Positions 33,638 through 42,488 of a DNA stretch of 64,000 nt are shown in pieces; position 1 is the stretch's first letter, and every line of letters begins with the position of its first letter. The notes under the pieces were generated by a model. That model did no database searches and had not been told where the DNA came from. It saw only the letters and a program-made list of their open reading frames with translations. The DNA is from CAYYMH01 sp964472785 (GTDB taxonomy: Bacteria; Zhuqueibacterota; Zhuqueibacteria; Thermofontimicrobiales; Thermofontimicrobiaceae): NCBI GenBank assembly GCA_964472785.1, contig CAYYMH010000004.1:62001-126000 (forward strand), read 5' to 3'. Position numbers and translations under genes: made by a program.

Positions 33638-34405
33638 TTATGACAATTTTGCTCGGATTAAATCTTTGTTTTTTTCGATCAACTTCAAATAAAATTTCAA
33701 ATCTGTTTCCAGCATCTTGAGTACACCATTGCAGGTCTGCGTTGCACCGGTGATCGCTTGAAAGCTATTGGTTGATTTTTCAAAATTCGTCTGCTTTTTT
33801 TCACCTACCATGACAAAAGCCGGCTCCGCACTCTGTTCATCCTTTAATTTAGTCAGATCAAGATTTCGGAAATAATATTTAAATTCCTTCTCAAGAATTC
33901 GCGCGCCTAATCCCGGTGTTTCAACCTGTTCGGTAAAATCAATACCCACCATTTTCCTCAAATCTGCTGAAATCGCACCTACCCCAGTAATGGTACCCCA
34001 GAGACCTTTTCCCTTCATTCGAAACCCGTAAGCAGTGATGTCATCATTCTCATCCAAACGAACGTAAATCAGCACGGAATCACCCCATGAAAGAAAGCTA
34101 TTTTTGAGCAGACTTCTCAAGTCTTCAGGAAATGATAATTTTACAGTCTCCAACTTTTCATTATATTTTTTCAGCACCTGATCTTCTTGCCACGGTATGT
34201 CACTGGTCGTGGCGGTCTTCGACAAGTCTTGCTCTTGAACGCCATCCGGAAAAATATTGAATGAATAGAGAATCGATTTATACTGCAAAATTTTTTGATT
34301 TTGAACAATTTGATCTCTGGTTTTTTCATTCACATAAGCCAAAGCAGATATGAACACTGCAGTGATAATCACCATAAAAATAACAGTAAAGATCGCTTTT
34401 CTCAT
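33638..34405 (-). CDS. nqrC: Na+-translocating NADH:quinone reductase subunit C
   Basis: A 255-residue subunit with one N-terminal membrane helix and a periplasmic FMN-binding domain. The covalent FMN site is ITGATQTCNGVL near residue 230, with the flavin on the second Thr of the S/T-GATxT motif. GLWGTITGVGA and ETPGLGARI are also conserved. AAGGGAT precedes the ATG; only one base separates it from the nqrB stop codon. Confidence 0.94.
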   Translation of the reverse strand: MRKAIFTVIFMVIITAVFISALAYVNEKTRDQIVQNQKILQYKSILYSFNIFPDGVQEQDLSKTATTSDIPWQEDQVLKKYNEKLETVKLSFPEDLRSLLKNSFLSWGDSVLIYVRLDENDDITAYGFRMKGKGLWGTITGVGAISADLRKMVGIDFTEQVETPGLGARILEKEFKYYFRNLDLTKLKDEQSAEPAFVMVGEKKQTNFEKSTNSFQAITGATQTCNGVLKMLETDLKFYLKLIEKNKDLIRAKLS

Positions 34406-34406
34406 A

Positions 34407-35423
34407 TTATCCCTTTTTCGTTGACTTATTCTTTTTATAACTATTTACACTATAATCAATAATAGGTCCGAACATATTTCCCAACAGCACAGCAAACGTC
34501 AAACCTCCGGCAAAAAGTGAAAATGATTTAATAATAACGGTTAACAATCCAATCAGGGCAGCATAAATCCACTTTCCAATATCGGTTCGTGCCGATGAAA
34601 CCGGGTCAGTGACCATATAAAAGCCGCCGAGAACTGCGCCACCGGAAAGGAGTCCAAATAACGGACTCGACACTTGATCCGGAAAAATGAGGTGAAAAAT
34701 AAAATGAGATAAAACAAACGAAACAAAGAAACTAACCACGAGTTTCCAGTTAGCATTTTTTTTGAAAACGATGTAGAGTCCGCCGATCAGCAATAGCAAT
34801 GCTGATGTTTCGCCTAAAGAACCGCCCCCGATTTGAGTGATTTCACCAAACTTCTCAAACTGTCCATTGATATTTCCCAGGAAAAGTTGCCAATAATTGG
34901 GCAAAGTTGTTGCGCCGGATTTGAATGCGCTGGCTGGTGTTGCCGATGTTATCGAAGAAAGATAGTCTCCGGCTGCCGAAAATCTCCAGCTTGCGAACCC
35001 AGCCGGAAAGTCTGAAAAATTAGCAGCAGGAACCCAGATATTTGTCATGTGCACCGGAAACGTAATATAGACAAAGGCGCGACCGACTAATGCCGGATTG
35101 AACGGATTATTACCAAATCCACCGAACGCCATTTTTCCGAACATAATGCCGAACAATGCGCCAAGAACAACCATATAAAAAGGAAGTGTCGGCGGCACGA
35201 TTAACCCGTACAACATCCCGGTGACCAGAGCCGCTTCTGTTATTTTGCCATTTTTTCCGCGCACAAAAAACCATTCGGTTACCACGCACGTGATTATTGA
35301 CAGTGCAACAATCGCCAGGCTCCGCCAACCGAAAAAATAGATTCCACCGACCAATGCCGGAAAAAGTGCCATAACCACATTGCGCATGACTTTCTGTTTT
35401 TGAAAATCCAATTTTAATATCAT
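34407..35423 (-). CDS. nqrB: Na+-translocating NADH:quinone reductase subunit B
   Basis: A 338-residue membrane subunit with about ten helices, carrying covalent FMN and riboflavin and the Na+ path. The FMN-attachment motif is KSGATTLP near residue 170, and GGFGNNPFNPALVGRAF and DPVSSARTDIGKW are family hallmarks. It is shorter than the longest homologues at the N-terminus. AAGGAA precedes the ATG. nqrA, which normally precedes nqrB, is absent; a DsrE-family gene lies there instead. Confidence 0.95.
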   Translation of the reverse strand: MILKLDFQKQKVMRNVVMALFPALVGGIYFFGWRSLAIVALSIITCVVTEWFFVRGKNGKITEAALVTGMLYGLIVPPTLPFYMVVLGALFGIMFGKMAFGGFGNNPFNPALVGRAFVYITFPVHMTNIWVPAANFSDFPAGFASWRFSAAGDYLSSITSATPASAFKSGATTLPNYWQLFLGNINGQFEKFGEITQIGGGSLGETSALLLLIGGLYIVFKKNANWKLVVSFFVSFVLSHFIFHLIFPDQVSSPLFGLLSGGAVLGGFYMVTDPVSSARTDIGKWIYAALIGLLTVIIKSFSLFAGGLTFAVLLGNMFGPIIDYSVNSYKKNKSTKKG

Positions 35424-35473
35424 TTTATTCCTTCATTATAAAAGAATTTACATATTACCAGATCGTTATCGCA

Positions 35474-35821
35474 TTAAAATGTAATGACTTCATATCCCTT
35501 TTCAATGTATCGCCGAATACTCGGATGACCGGACATCTCATCACACAGCGTCAAATCCTGCTCAAGCGCAGCATCAAGAGCGCCTGTTTTGGCAGCGCAT
35601 GCTTTGCACACGCAGTCGATCAATTCGATCTTTTTGATTTTTTGGTATAAATTTGCAAAGGGTTTTGCAGGATCAGCTAATTCTTTTATTTGCTTTGTTG
35701 CAGTGCCTTCGATGATTATTTTGACGTCGTAATTATTTTCATGCAAATCAATCGCATTCAAAAGGACATGCGCAAAGCACATGGGTTCACCGTTGAATGC
35801 AAAAAGCGCATATCGTTTCAT
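35474..35821 (-). CDS. DsrE-family sulfur-relay-like protein
   Basis: A 115-residue DsrE-like protein starting MKRYALFAFNGEPMCF. A DCVCKACAAKTGAL segment near residue 70 provides clustered Cys that could carry persulfide, and the C-terminal GHPSIRRYIEKGYEVI is typical. GGAGAGG precedes the ATG at 35821; a longer open frame upstream covers a repeat element and is not coding. It lies 50 bases before nqrB. A sulfur-carrier role is inferred from family only. Confidence 0.75.
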   Translation of the reverse strand: MKRYALFAFNGEPMCFAHVLLNAIDLHENNYDVKIIIEGTATKQIKELADPAKPFANLYQKIKKIELIDCVCKACAAKTGALDAALEQDLTLCDEMSGHPSIRRYIEKGYEVITF

Positions 35822-35897
35822 TATTACACCTCTCCTAAATATGATACCTAAAATTCTAAAATGAAAAATTTCACTTCGCTTCAATTTGTTATTTACT

Positions 35898-35957
35898 ATG
35901 GAGTGAATCGCCTTTATGCGATTCATTTTGCAATGCATAAAGGCATTGCACTCCATT
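35898..35957. repeat. Double-hairpin palindromic repeat
   Basis: ATGGAGT and ACTCCAT enclose two adjacent hairpins, GAATCGC-CTTTAT-GCGATTC (35905-35924) and CAATGC-ATAAAG-GCATTG (35931-35948). The two loops are complementary, and the left arm is an imperfect reverse complement of the right arm. The same design is at 9.06 and 53.47 kb. Confidence 0.65.
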
Positions 35958-36048
35958 CATTTAAAAAATCAACAATTTAACATTTGAAGTAATAAACTCA
36001 ATTTAGAAATTTAGGTGATACGCTAAGTACGCTAACAGCTAAAAGTTG

Positions 36049-36077
36049 AGTGCAATCCGATATTCGGAATGCACTCT
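36049..36077. terminator. Perfect-type hairpin downstream of rubrerythrin
   Basis: GAGTGCAATCCGA pairs with TCGGAATGCACTC around a three-base loop, with one A-A mismatch. It lies 20 bases after the rubrerythrin stop codon. Only a weak T-rich stretch follows on the minus strand, so it may be a terminator or another member of the GAGTGCA repeat family at 35.9 kb. Confidence 0.45.
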
Positions 36078-36096
36078 TTATCAAATCAAACATGAA

Positions 36097-36672
36097 TTAC
36101 CAGTTCTCACCTAATAATTCAAAATAAGCCTGCGGATGCGCGCACGCCGGGCAGGTTTGCGGGGCTTCTGTGCCTTCGTGCAGGTAACCACAGTTCAAAC
36201 AACGCCACACAACTTTTTCTTCTCTTTTGAAGACTTTCTTGGCTTCAATGTTATTCAGTAAATCACGATATCTTTTTTCATGCTGCTTTTCCGCAACCGA
36301 CACCGCTTCAAATATTTTTGCTACTTCTTCGAATCCTTCTTCACGCGCAACATTAGCAAACTCTGGATACATTGTCGTCCACTCATAATTCTCGCCGCCG
36401 GCTGCTGCCATCAAATTTTCAGCAGTTGTGCCAATCACACCAGCCGGGAAAGATGCCTGAATTTCAGTTTCGCCACCTTCCAGATGCTTAAAAAAGCGTT
36501 TGGCATGTTCGCGTTCCTGATTTGCTGTTTCTTCAAAAATTTGCGCAATCTGAACATAGCCCTCTTTTTTCGCTTTGCTGGCGAAATAAGTGTAACGGTT
36601 TCGCGCCTGGGATTCACCCGCAAATGCGGCTAATAAATTTTTCTCTGTTTGAGTGCCTCTTACACTTTTCAT
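36097..36672 (-). CDS. rbr: Rubrerythrin
   Basis: A 191-residue classical rubrerythrin, a peroxide reductase of anaerobes. The diiron four-helix domain has NLLAAFAGESQARNRY, ETANQEREHAKRFF and SVAEKQHEKRY ligand helices, and the C-terminal rubredoxin-like domain shows CLNCGYLHEG and CPACAHPQAYFE. Length and order match the family. CAGGAGG precedes the ATG. It follows cydAB on the same strand and probably takes electrons from rubredoxin or an NAD(P)H-linked reductase. Confidence 0.97.
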   Translation of the reverse strand: MKSVRGTQTEKNLLAAFAGESQARNRYTYFASKAKKEGYVQIAQIFEETANQEREHAKRFFKHLEGGETEIQASFPAGVIGTTAENLMAAAGGENYEWTTMYPEFANVAREEGFEEVAKIFEAVSVAEKQHEKRYRDLLNNIEAKKVFKREEKVVWRCLNCGYLHEGTEAPQTCPACAHPQAYFELLGENW

Positions 36673-36754
36673 TCACGAACCTCCTGATTAATCGTTCATA
36701 GTTTAACATGTTATTTTTATTTTGTTTTTTTATAATTTAACGATTTTTATTGAA

Positions 36755-37753
36755 TTAATCAAGCTGTACTTTATCTTTGAAAACATTATGGACATAATAC
36801 GTATAAAGCAAAACCAACGGCATACCGATGATGGCAATGATCAGCATAATTTTCAACGTTAATTCCGAAGACGATGCGTTGTAAATGGTGAGGCTTAATA
36901 CCTCATTGGTGGCTCTCACCAAATTCGGAAAATGGATCGAACCAACAATACCAAACAATCCGATAAACGAAAGCGAAGTCATCTGAAATGCACGTTTATC
37001 AGCTTCTTTCTTTAATGCGGATTTTAGCAACCACCAGCCAGCAAGTACGACAATTGTCGAAATCCATGCGAATAGACTTTTTCCTGCACCCGGCACATAG
37101 ATAAATGCTAAAACCGATGAAAGCAGGAAAAGAACGATAAAAGAATTCCATAATTTTCTGCTGACCTTCCTGGCTTCGGTTTGAATCTCTCCGGAATTTT
37201 TTAACGCCGCATACGTGCTGCCCTGCAATAGTATCGCATTCAAACCAAGCAGACCCACAGCCAGCGGAAACGGTCTTAGCAGGGTGAAGAAATTTCCGGT
37301 AAATTCCATACGACCATCCAAAGGAACCCCGACAATCACATTGCCGAGCGCGACGCCGTAGAGCAGAGATGGCAAAAAACTACCGACAAGAAACGTCCAC
37401 TCCCACACGTTCTGTCGTTCCGAATCATAGGCATAAAACTCAATTGAAGCCGCCCGTAAAATCAGCGCAAAAAGAACCAGCATCAGCGCCAAATAAAAAC
37501 CGCTGAAAACTGTAGCATAGGCATGCGGAAATGATGCGAACAGCGCACCACCGCCAGCCAATAACCAGACTTCGTTTCCGTCCCAAAACGGTCCGATGGT
37601 GTTGAGCAACGCGCGTTTCTGCTTTTCATTTTTCGCTAAAACACGAAATAGCGACCCGATTCCCAAATCAAATCCGTCGAGCAAGGCGTATCCCATTAAG
37701 AGGACGCCGATGAGAATGTACCAAATCGTTCTGAAAAGATCATGCAATTCCAT
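36755..37753 (-). CDS. cydB: Cytochrome bd ubiquinol oxidase subunit II
   Basis: A 332-residue subunit with about eight membrane helices. The MGYALLDGFDLGIG motif near residue 20, GPFWDGNEVWLLAGGGALFASFP and the AASIEFYAY region are diagnostic. It stabilises subunit I and helps form the quinol oxidase. GAGGAGG precedes the ATG; the gap to cydA is 15 bases. The high-affinity oxidase supports microaerobic growth or oxygen scavenging. Confidence 0.96.
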   Translation of the reverse strand: MELHDLFRTIWYILIGVLLMGYALLDGFDLGIGSLFRVLAKNEKQKRALLNTIGPFWDGNEVWLLAGGGALFASFPHAYATVFSGFYLALMLVLFALILRAASIEFYAYDSERQNVWEWTFLVGSFLPSLLYGVALGNVIVGVPLDGRMEFTGNFFTLLRPFPLAVGLLGLNAILLQGSTYAALKNSGEIQTEARKVSRKLWNSFIVLFLLSSVLAFIYVPGAGKSLFAWISTIVVLAGWWLLKSALKKEADKRAFQMTSLSFIGLFGIVGSIHFPNLVRATNEVLSLTIYNASSSELTLKIMLIIAIIGMPLVLLYTYYVHNVFKDKVQLD

Positions 37754-37768
37754 TTCCGTCCTCCTCTT

Positions 37769-39094
37769 TTAATATTGATAAGTTGAAATTTTAGCCGGGC
37801 CTTTTTTGACTATTTTTAACATGAGTTTGATAAAAGCATAAAAAAGTATTGAATAAATCAAAATGAACATAATGAGCGTAAATAAGATCTGACCGGCAGG
37901 CACAACTTTTGAAGCCGCATCCGACGTCTTCAATATGCCATAAACTGCCCAGGGCTGTCTTCCGATTTCCGCAGCTAACCATCCAGTTTCGTTTGCAATA
38001 TGAGGCAAAGGAATCGAAAATAAAAGCACGAACAAATACCATTTGGTGTTAATCAGTTTTTTTCGGACTAAAAGATAGATACCGATAAATGAAATGAGGA
38101 TAAAATAGACACCTAAGCCGATCATTATGTGGTAAACACCAAAAGTGACCAGAACCGGCGGGCGCTCATCAACAGGGAATTCCTTTAAGCCGAGAATCTC
38201 TGCATTCGTGTCTCCGAACACGAACAGGCTCAATAATTTTGGAAAACCAACCTCCAGATGCGTGACTTCATTTTCCTCATCCGGAATTCCAAACACGCTC
38301 AAATTGGCGCCGCGTTGCGTTTCCCACAATCCTTCATACGCTGCTAATTTAGCGGGTTGGGTTTCTGCCACCTGAACAGCATGCGCATGCCCGGTAAAAA
38401 GCTGAAAAATGCTGGTGACAATGAAAATTACCAGCGAGATTGTGATCAATCTTTTCGCCTGTTCGGTAAATTGTTTTTTGATCAAATACCAGGCACTAAT
38501 GCCGGCAGCCATCAATGAACCGGTTATCCAACTGGCAACGATCACATGAATGAATCGCTCAATAGTGGAATGATTAATCGCAGCCTCCCAAAAATTTGTG
38601 AGTACTGCACGACCACCGACCATTTCAAAACCGGCTGGTGTTTGCATGAATGAATTGGCGATTATAATCCATAATCCGGACAGATGAGCGCCAAAAAAAA
38701 CCATAAATGCGGAGAAGAAATACATTTTTGGGGACACTTTATTCCTGCCGAAAACCATCACCCCCAGAAAGATCGACTCCATAAAAAAAGCTAAAATACC
38801 TTCGGCTGCCAACGGCGCTCCGAAAACATCGCCGACCACCCGCGAATATTCTGACCAGTTCGTACCAAAGGCAAATTCCAGTGTAATACCGGTAGCCGTT
38901 CCCAGTACAAAAATCAGCGCCACCATTTTAACTAAAAAATCGGATATTGTTTTGTAGATTTCATCATTGCGTTTGAGATACAATCCTTCAACAATGAGCA
39001 GAATGAGCGTAAGTCCAAGAGTCAGCGGTGGAAAAATAAAATGAAAACCGGCAGCAACCCCAAACTGAATTCGGGACAGCATAACAACATCCAT
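37769..39094 (-). CDS. cydA: Cytochrome bd ubiquinol oxidase subunit I
   Basis: A 441-residue heme subunit. The N-terminal RIQFGVAAGFHFIFPPLTLGL supplies the His ligand of the outer heme, SNSFM-like IANSFMQTPAGFE follows, and NETGWLAAEIGRQPWAVYG is the conserved quinol-linked segment. The Q-loop region appears short. GGAGTG precedes the ATG. It lies 30 bases downstream of the Fur/PerR gene, so local control by that regulator is plausible. Confidence 0.96.
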   Translation of the reverse strand: MDVVMLSRIQFGVAAGFHFIFPPLTLGLTLILLIVEGLYLKRNDEIYKTISDFLVKMVALIFVLGTATGITLEFAFGTNWSEYSRVVGDVFGAPLAAEGILAFFMESIFLGVMVFGRNKVSPKMYFFSAFMVFFGAHLSGLWIIIANSFMQTPAGFEMVGGRAVLTNFWEAAINHSTIERFIHVIVASWITGSLMAAGISAWYLIKKQFTEQAKRLITISLVIFIVTSIFQLFTGHAHAVQVAETQPAKLAAYEGLWETQRGANLSVFGIPDEENEVTHLEVGFPKLLSLFVFGDTNAEILGLKEFPVDERPPVLVTFGVYHIMIGLGVYFILISFIGIYLLVRKKLINTKWYLFVLLFSIPLPHIANETGWLAAEIGRQPWAVYGILKTSDAASKVVPAGQILFTLIMFILIYSILFYAFIKLMLKIVKKGPAKISTYQY

Positions 39095-39124
39095 GGATCA
39101 CTCCAATTTAGTTAATCAATTCAT

Positions 39125-39544
39125 TTATTTAGTTTGCATTTCTTTGTCAAGGCAATCTTTGCAAATACCTTTAAAATATCCGTGTACTTCCTCAATCTTG
39201 TGTTCGCCTGAAATAATCGTATTCAGATGAGGACACTCAATATCGATGTCAATAATTTTCGAACATCGTTTGCATAAAAAATGGTGATGATTTTGAGTTA
39301 CAATATCATAACGATGTTCCGAGCCTGTGATTGTCAATGTATTAACCAAGCCTTTTTTATCAAACACGTCTAATGTATTGTAGATCGTTGTTTTTGATAA
39401 AGTGGGCACCTTATCATACAGCGCCGCATAAATCATGTCCGCTGTTGGATGCTCGTGTTTTTGTAGCAGATATTCCAAAATTTTTATCCGCTGGAACGTT
39501 GGCTTTATTCCCCGATGAAGTAACATATTCTTCAAATTTTGCAT
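39125..39544 (-). CDS. Fur-family regulator, PerR-like
   Basis: A 139-residue winged-helix metalloregulator. The DNA-binding domain has KPTFQRIKILEYLL and TLSKTTIYNTLDVF. The dimerisation domain shows EHRYDIVTQNHHHFLCKRC and CKDCL near the C-terminus, giving the two CxxC zinc-site pairs. The His/Asp layout and location next to cydA, rubrerythrin and nqr suggest a peroxide sensor of PerR type rather than an iron-uptake Fur, but this is inference. No clear ribosome site precedes the ATG. Confidence 0.9.
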   Translation of the reverse strand: MQNLKNMLLHRGIKPTFQRIKILEYLLQKHEHPTADMIYAALYDKVPTLSKTTIYNTLDVFDKKGLVNTLTITGSEHRYDIVTQNHHHFLCKRCSKIIDIDIECPHLNTIISGEHKIEEVHGYFKGICKDCLDKEMQTK

Positions 39545-39605
39545 GTTAACCCACTTTCACGGTGTTTTATCTATAATTTATGAAAATTGATCGGGCTTTT
39601 CCGAT

Positions 39606-41732
39606 TCATTTTGTTTTCAAGTTGAATTTGTCATTGTAATAAGTCAGAAAATCAGCGACTTGAGTTATAGGCGCCTGACAACTCTGGTTTTCACAAATAT
39701 ACATTTTGCTCTGCTCATCTTTTGGATATTTACCCTCAAATAATTTGAACCTATCCAACCGAGCCTTATCCTTGTCAGTAAAATGAACATCGAGCAAGCC
39801 GACCACCTTATTCGGAAAATAGAGTTTTGATATCAGAGAAATCATCTCATCCGTCTTTTTCGTTCCCCGCTTTCCCGAAATGACGATTTCATTGGTATCA
39901 GACCAGAAGCTCTCCAAAACTGTCAACAGATAAGTAAACGACAATGGATACTTTTCGAGTTGTGCGGTCACTGTTTTTATTGTTCGCTCTGTCTTCTTTT
40001 TTAAAGAAAAATCACCTGTGAATTGGCTTAACCGAATGAGATTTGCTGCTGCGACCGAATGTCCCGACGGGATGACATTGTCATGAATTTTCCGGGTTCG
40101 TACCAATATTTCGTCCTGATCCGATGCTGTGAAGAAAAACCCGCCATCGGATTCGTCCCAAAATTTTTCCATCATGAGCTGATTGATTTTTACCGCTTCG
40201 ATCAGATAATATGGATCAAACGATGATTCATAAAAATCAATCAATGCAGCGACGAAAAATGCATAGTCCGTGAGATAACCCGGAATCGTTTTCTGCTTTT
40301 TATCGCCAAGTCGAAAAACCGTATTATTACCGAAGGCATTTTTCAGTAAATTATCGATCGCACTTTGAGCAATCTTTAAATATTTATCTTCCCGAACAAC
40401 CTGATAAGCCTTACAAAATGCGGAAATCATCAAGCTGTTCCACGCCGTGATGATTTTTGTGTCTGTCATTGGTGGTGTACGTTTTGTTCGCTCTGCTAAT
40501 AATTTACCGCGATGTTGCTTCAATTTGGAATTCAATTCGTCCGATGAAAGCTCAAATTGTGTTGCTAACTCTTCAATATCACGTACGATGTGCAAAATAT
40601 TTTTACCGTCCCAATTTCCCGGAGTCGTAACATCGTAAACCGCACAGACGATTTTAGCCTCTTCCTCACCCAAAATCTGCTCAATTTCTTTTCGATCCCA
40701 GACATAATATTTCCCTTCTTCGCCTTCACTATCAGCATCCTGTGCCGAATAAAACCCACCGTTTTCAGCAGTCATTTCTCGCATGACATAATCGAGTGTA
40801 TGCCGCGCAATCTGCTCGTAAAATGGATTCTGCGTTATCTGAAAAGCCTCGAGATATGCATTGGCTAATAATGCGTTGTCGTACAACATTTTTTCAAAAT
40901 GCGGTACCAGCCATTTCTCGTCTGTCGAATAACGGTGAAAGCCGCCGCCCAACTGATCGTAAATGCCACCATTCGCCATGTGCTGTAGCGTGGTTTCGAC
41001 CATTTTGAGCGTTGTCTCGTTTTTGGTGTTAAAATAATAACGCAGCAAAAACGACAAAGTCGTTGCCTGCGGAAATTTGGGTGCAGCACCAAACCCGCCA
41101 AATTTTTCGTCAAAATTTCGTGTCAATTCTTGAAAAGCATTGTGCCATATTTTAGGTGTTGCCAGCGTAGCTGATGGACTCATCCGATTATATATTTTGA
41201 TATGCCGCGCAATTTCATCGGCGCTTTTAAAAATCTGCCCCCGCTGGTTTTGCCAGACTTGAATAATCTGGAGCAAAATATTCTTAAATCCAACACGGCC
41301 CCATCGATCCTCCGGAGGAAAATATGTTCCGCCAACAAACGGCTGCAGATCAGGCGTCAACCAAAGTGAAAGCGGCCAGCCGCCACTGCCGGTCATCATT
41401 TGAACTGCGTTCATGTAAATTTCATCAATATCAGGCCGCTCTTCCCTGTCCACTTTGATATTAATAAAATTCTCATTCAGGATATCGGCTATTTTAGGTT
41501 CGGAAAAAGACTCCTGTTCCATGACATGACACCAGTGACAGGCAGAATATCCGATAGAAAGAAAAATCGGTTTATTTTGTTTTCGGGCAGATTGAAGCGC
41601 TTCTTTTCCCCAGGGATGCCAATCTACCGGATTATGGGCGTGTTGCAGCAAATAGGGACTTGTCTCATGGATTAAGTGGTTGGTATTCTGTCCGGTGTTT
41701 AATTTATTTTTATTTCTATCTTGATCAACCAT
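39606..41732 (-). CDS. Thioredoxin-domain DUF255 protein (YyaL/SSP411-like)
   Basis: A 708-residue protein. The N-terminal thioredoxin-like domain contains IGYSACHWCHVMEQESF with its CHWC pair near residue 67, and the remainder is an alpha/alpha toroid related to N-acylglucosamine epimerases and glycosidases (FGGFGAAPKFPQATTLSFLLRY, HFEKMLYDNALL, YTDAFAVYALLE-like repeats). Length matches the family. The biochemical role is unknown; a redox or sugar-related function is suggested. The next gene downstream is fur, 61 bases away. The ribosome site is weak. Confidence 0.9.
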   Translation of the reverse strand: MVDQDRNKNKLNTGQNTNHLIHETSPYLLQHAHNPVDWHPWGKEALQSARKQNKPIFLSIGYSACHWCHVMEQESFSEPKIADILNENFINIKVDREERPDIDEIYMNAVQMMTGSGGWPLSLWLTPDLQPFVGGTYFPPEDRWGRVGFKNILLQIIQVWQNQRGQIFKSADEIARHIKIYNRMSPSATLATPKIWHNAFQELTRNFDEKFGGFGAAPKFPQATTLSFLLRYYFNTKNETTLKMVETTLQHMANGGIYDQLGGGFHRYSTDEKWLVPHFEKMLYDNALLANAYLEAFQITQNPFYEQIARHTLDYVMREMTAENGGFYSAQDADSEGEEGKYYVWDRKEIEQILGEEEAKIVCAVYDVTTPGNWDGKNILHIVRDIEELATQFELSSDELNSKLKQHRGKLLAERTKRTPPMTDTKIITAWNSLMISAFCKAYQVVREDKYLKIAQSAIDNLLKNAFGNNTVFRLGDKKQKTIPGYLTDYAFFVAALIDFYESSFDPYYLIEAVKINQLMMEKFWDESDGGFFFTASDQDEILVRTRKIHDNVIPSGHSVAAANLIRLSQFTGDFSLKKKTERTIKTVTAQLEKYPLSFTYLLTVLESFWSDTNEIVISGKRGTKKTDEMISLISKLYFPNKVVGLLDVHFTDKDKARLDRFKLFEGKYPKDEQSKMYICENQSCQAPITQVADFLTYYNDKFNLKTK

Positions 41733-41740
41733 AATCTATT

Positions 41741-41974
41741 TTACTTCTTTTTCTTTTTCACATACGCCCGGTATTCGTCGCCATTTTGTTCAATGCCTAA
41801 AAATTCATGTCCTGTAATTTTACACCAGTTGGGCATATCTTCCACAATTCCTTTATCGTCCGATACAATTTCCAGGACTTCATCTTCTTGTAAATCACTG
41901 ATTTTTTCCGCTGTCTTAATAATCGGCATCGGACAAAACAATCCCAAACAATCTATGCTATGATCAAATTTCAT
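41741..41974 (-). CDS. tusA: TusA/SirA-family sulfur-carrier protein
   Basis: A 77-residue protein with the family's CPMPIIKTAEKI segment, whose Cys near residue 14 carries persulfide sulfur, preceded by a second Cys in DCLGLF. The two-layer alpha/beta fold is predicted from the pattern EVLEIVSDD and YRAYVKK. GAGGAA precedes the ATG. It lies next to a DsrE-like gene and close to IscU and an IscS-like gene, so it may move sulfur among these. Confidence 0.93.
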   Translation of the reverse strand: MKFDHSIDCLGLFCPMPIIKTAEKISDLQEDEVLEIVSDDKGIVEDMPNWCKITGHEFLGIEQNGDEYRAYVKKKKK

Positions 41975-41991
41975 ATTGTCATTTCCTCTGA

Positions 41992-42474
41992 CTAAATGAA
42001 AAGTGTAAAATCACTTTCTTTTGCATCGGCTAAAAAGGATGTCACACCGGCAACCCGAGACACCTCAGGAATCAGCGATTCTTCAGTTATTCCCAGCACA
42101 TTCATGCTGGTTGAACAGGCCGTTAAATTGACGCCCATCTGATGTGCCATGGAAATCATTTCTTTCAACTCAGGCATTTTCGATTTTTTCATCAGTTGCT
42201 TCATCATTTTGGCGCCGGCTCCCATCATGTTCAGTTTTGAAATCGGACGTTTTGAAGGTCCAGGTTTAACCATGATGCCAAATAGGCGTCGCATCCATCC
42301 TAATCCTCTGACACGTACCCCTTCCTGTTGCAATAGTTTTAAACCCCAAAAGGTAAAAAACATATTGACCTTCATTCCGGAGGCGGCAGCACCGTTAGCG
42401 ATGATAAAGCTGGCGGTGATTTTATCCAAATCGCCGCTGAAGACAATAATTGATACTGCATTTTTTTCATTCAT
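41992..42474 (-). CDS. DsrE/DsrF/DrsH-like family protein
   Basis: A 160-residue protein of the DsrE/F-like family often paired with TusA. The Rossmann-like start SIIVFSGDLDKITASFIIANGAA, FFTFWGLKLL and the GVNLTACSTSMNVLGI segment, with a candidate persulfide Cys near residue 119, are typical. A middle region is rich in Met and Lys (KMMKQLMKKSKM). It is 18 bases upstream of tusA. Its function is presumably sulfur transfer; no partner is proven. Confidence 0.88.
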   Translation of the reverse strand: MNEKNAVSIIVFSGDLDKITASFIIANGAAASGMKVNMFFTFWGLKLLQQEGVRVRGLGWMRRLFGIMVKPGPSKRPISKLNMMGAGAKMMKQLMKKSKMPELKEMISMAHQMGVNLTACSTSMNVLGITEESLIPEVSRVAGVTSFLADAKESDFTLFI

Positions 42475-42488
42475 AGTTATTTATTTTT

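Noticed and set aside
31106..35423. Rnf complex instead of Nqr
   Set aside because: Subunit F with ferredoxin, FAD and NADH domains and FMN motifs of B and C fit Nqr; no RnfB or RnfC-like protein is present.
36049..36077. Riboswitch or attenuator
   Set aside because: A single hairpin after a stop codon with no alternative pairing; terminator or repeat is simpler.
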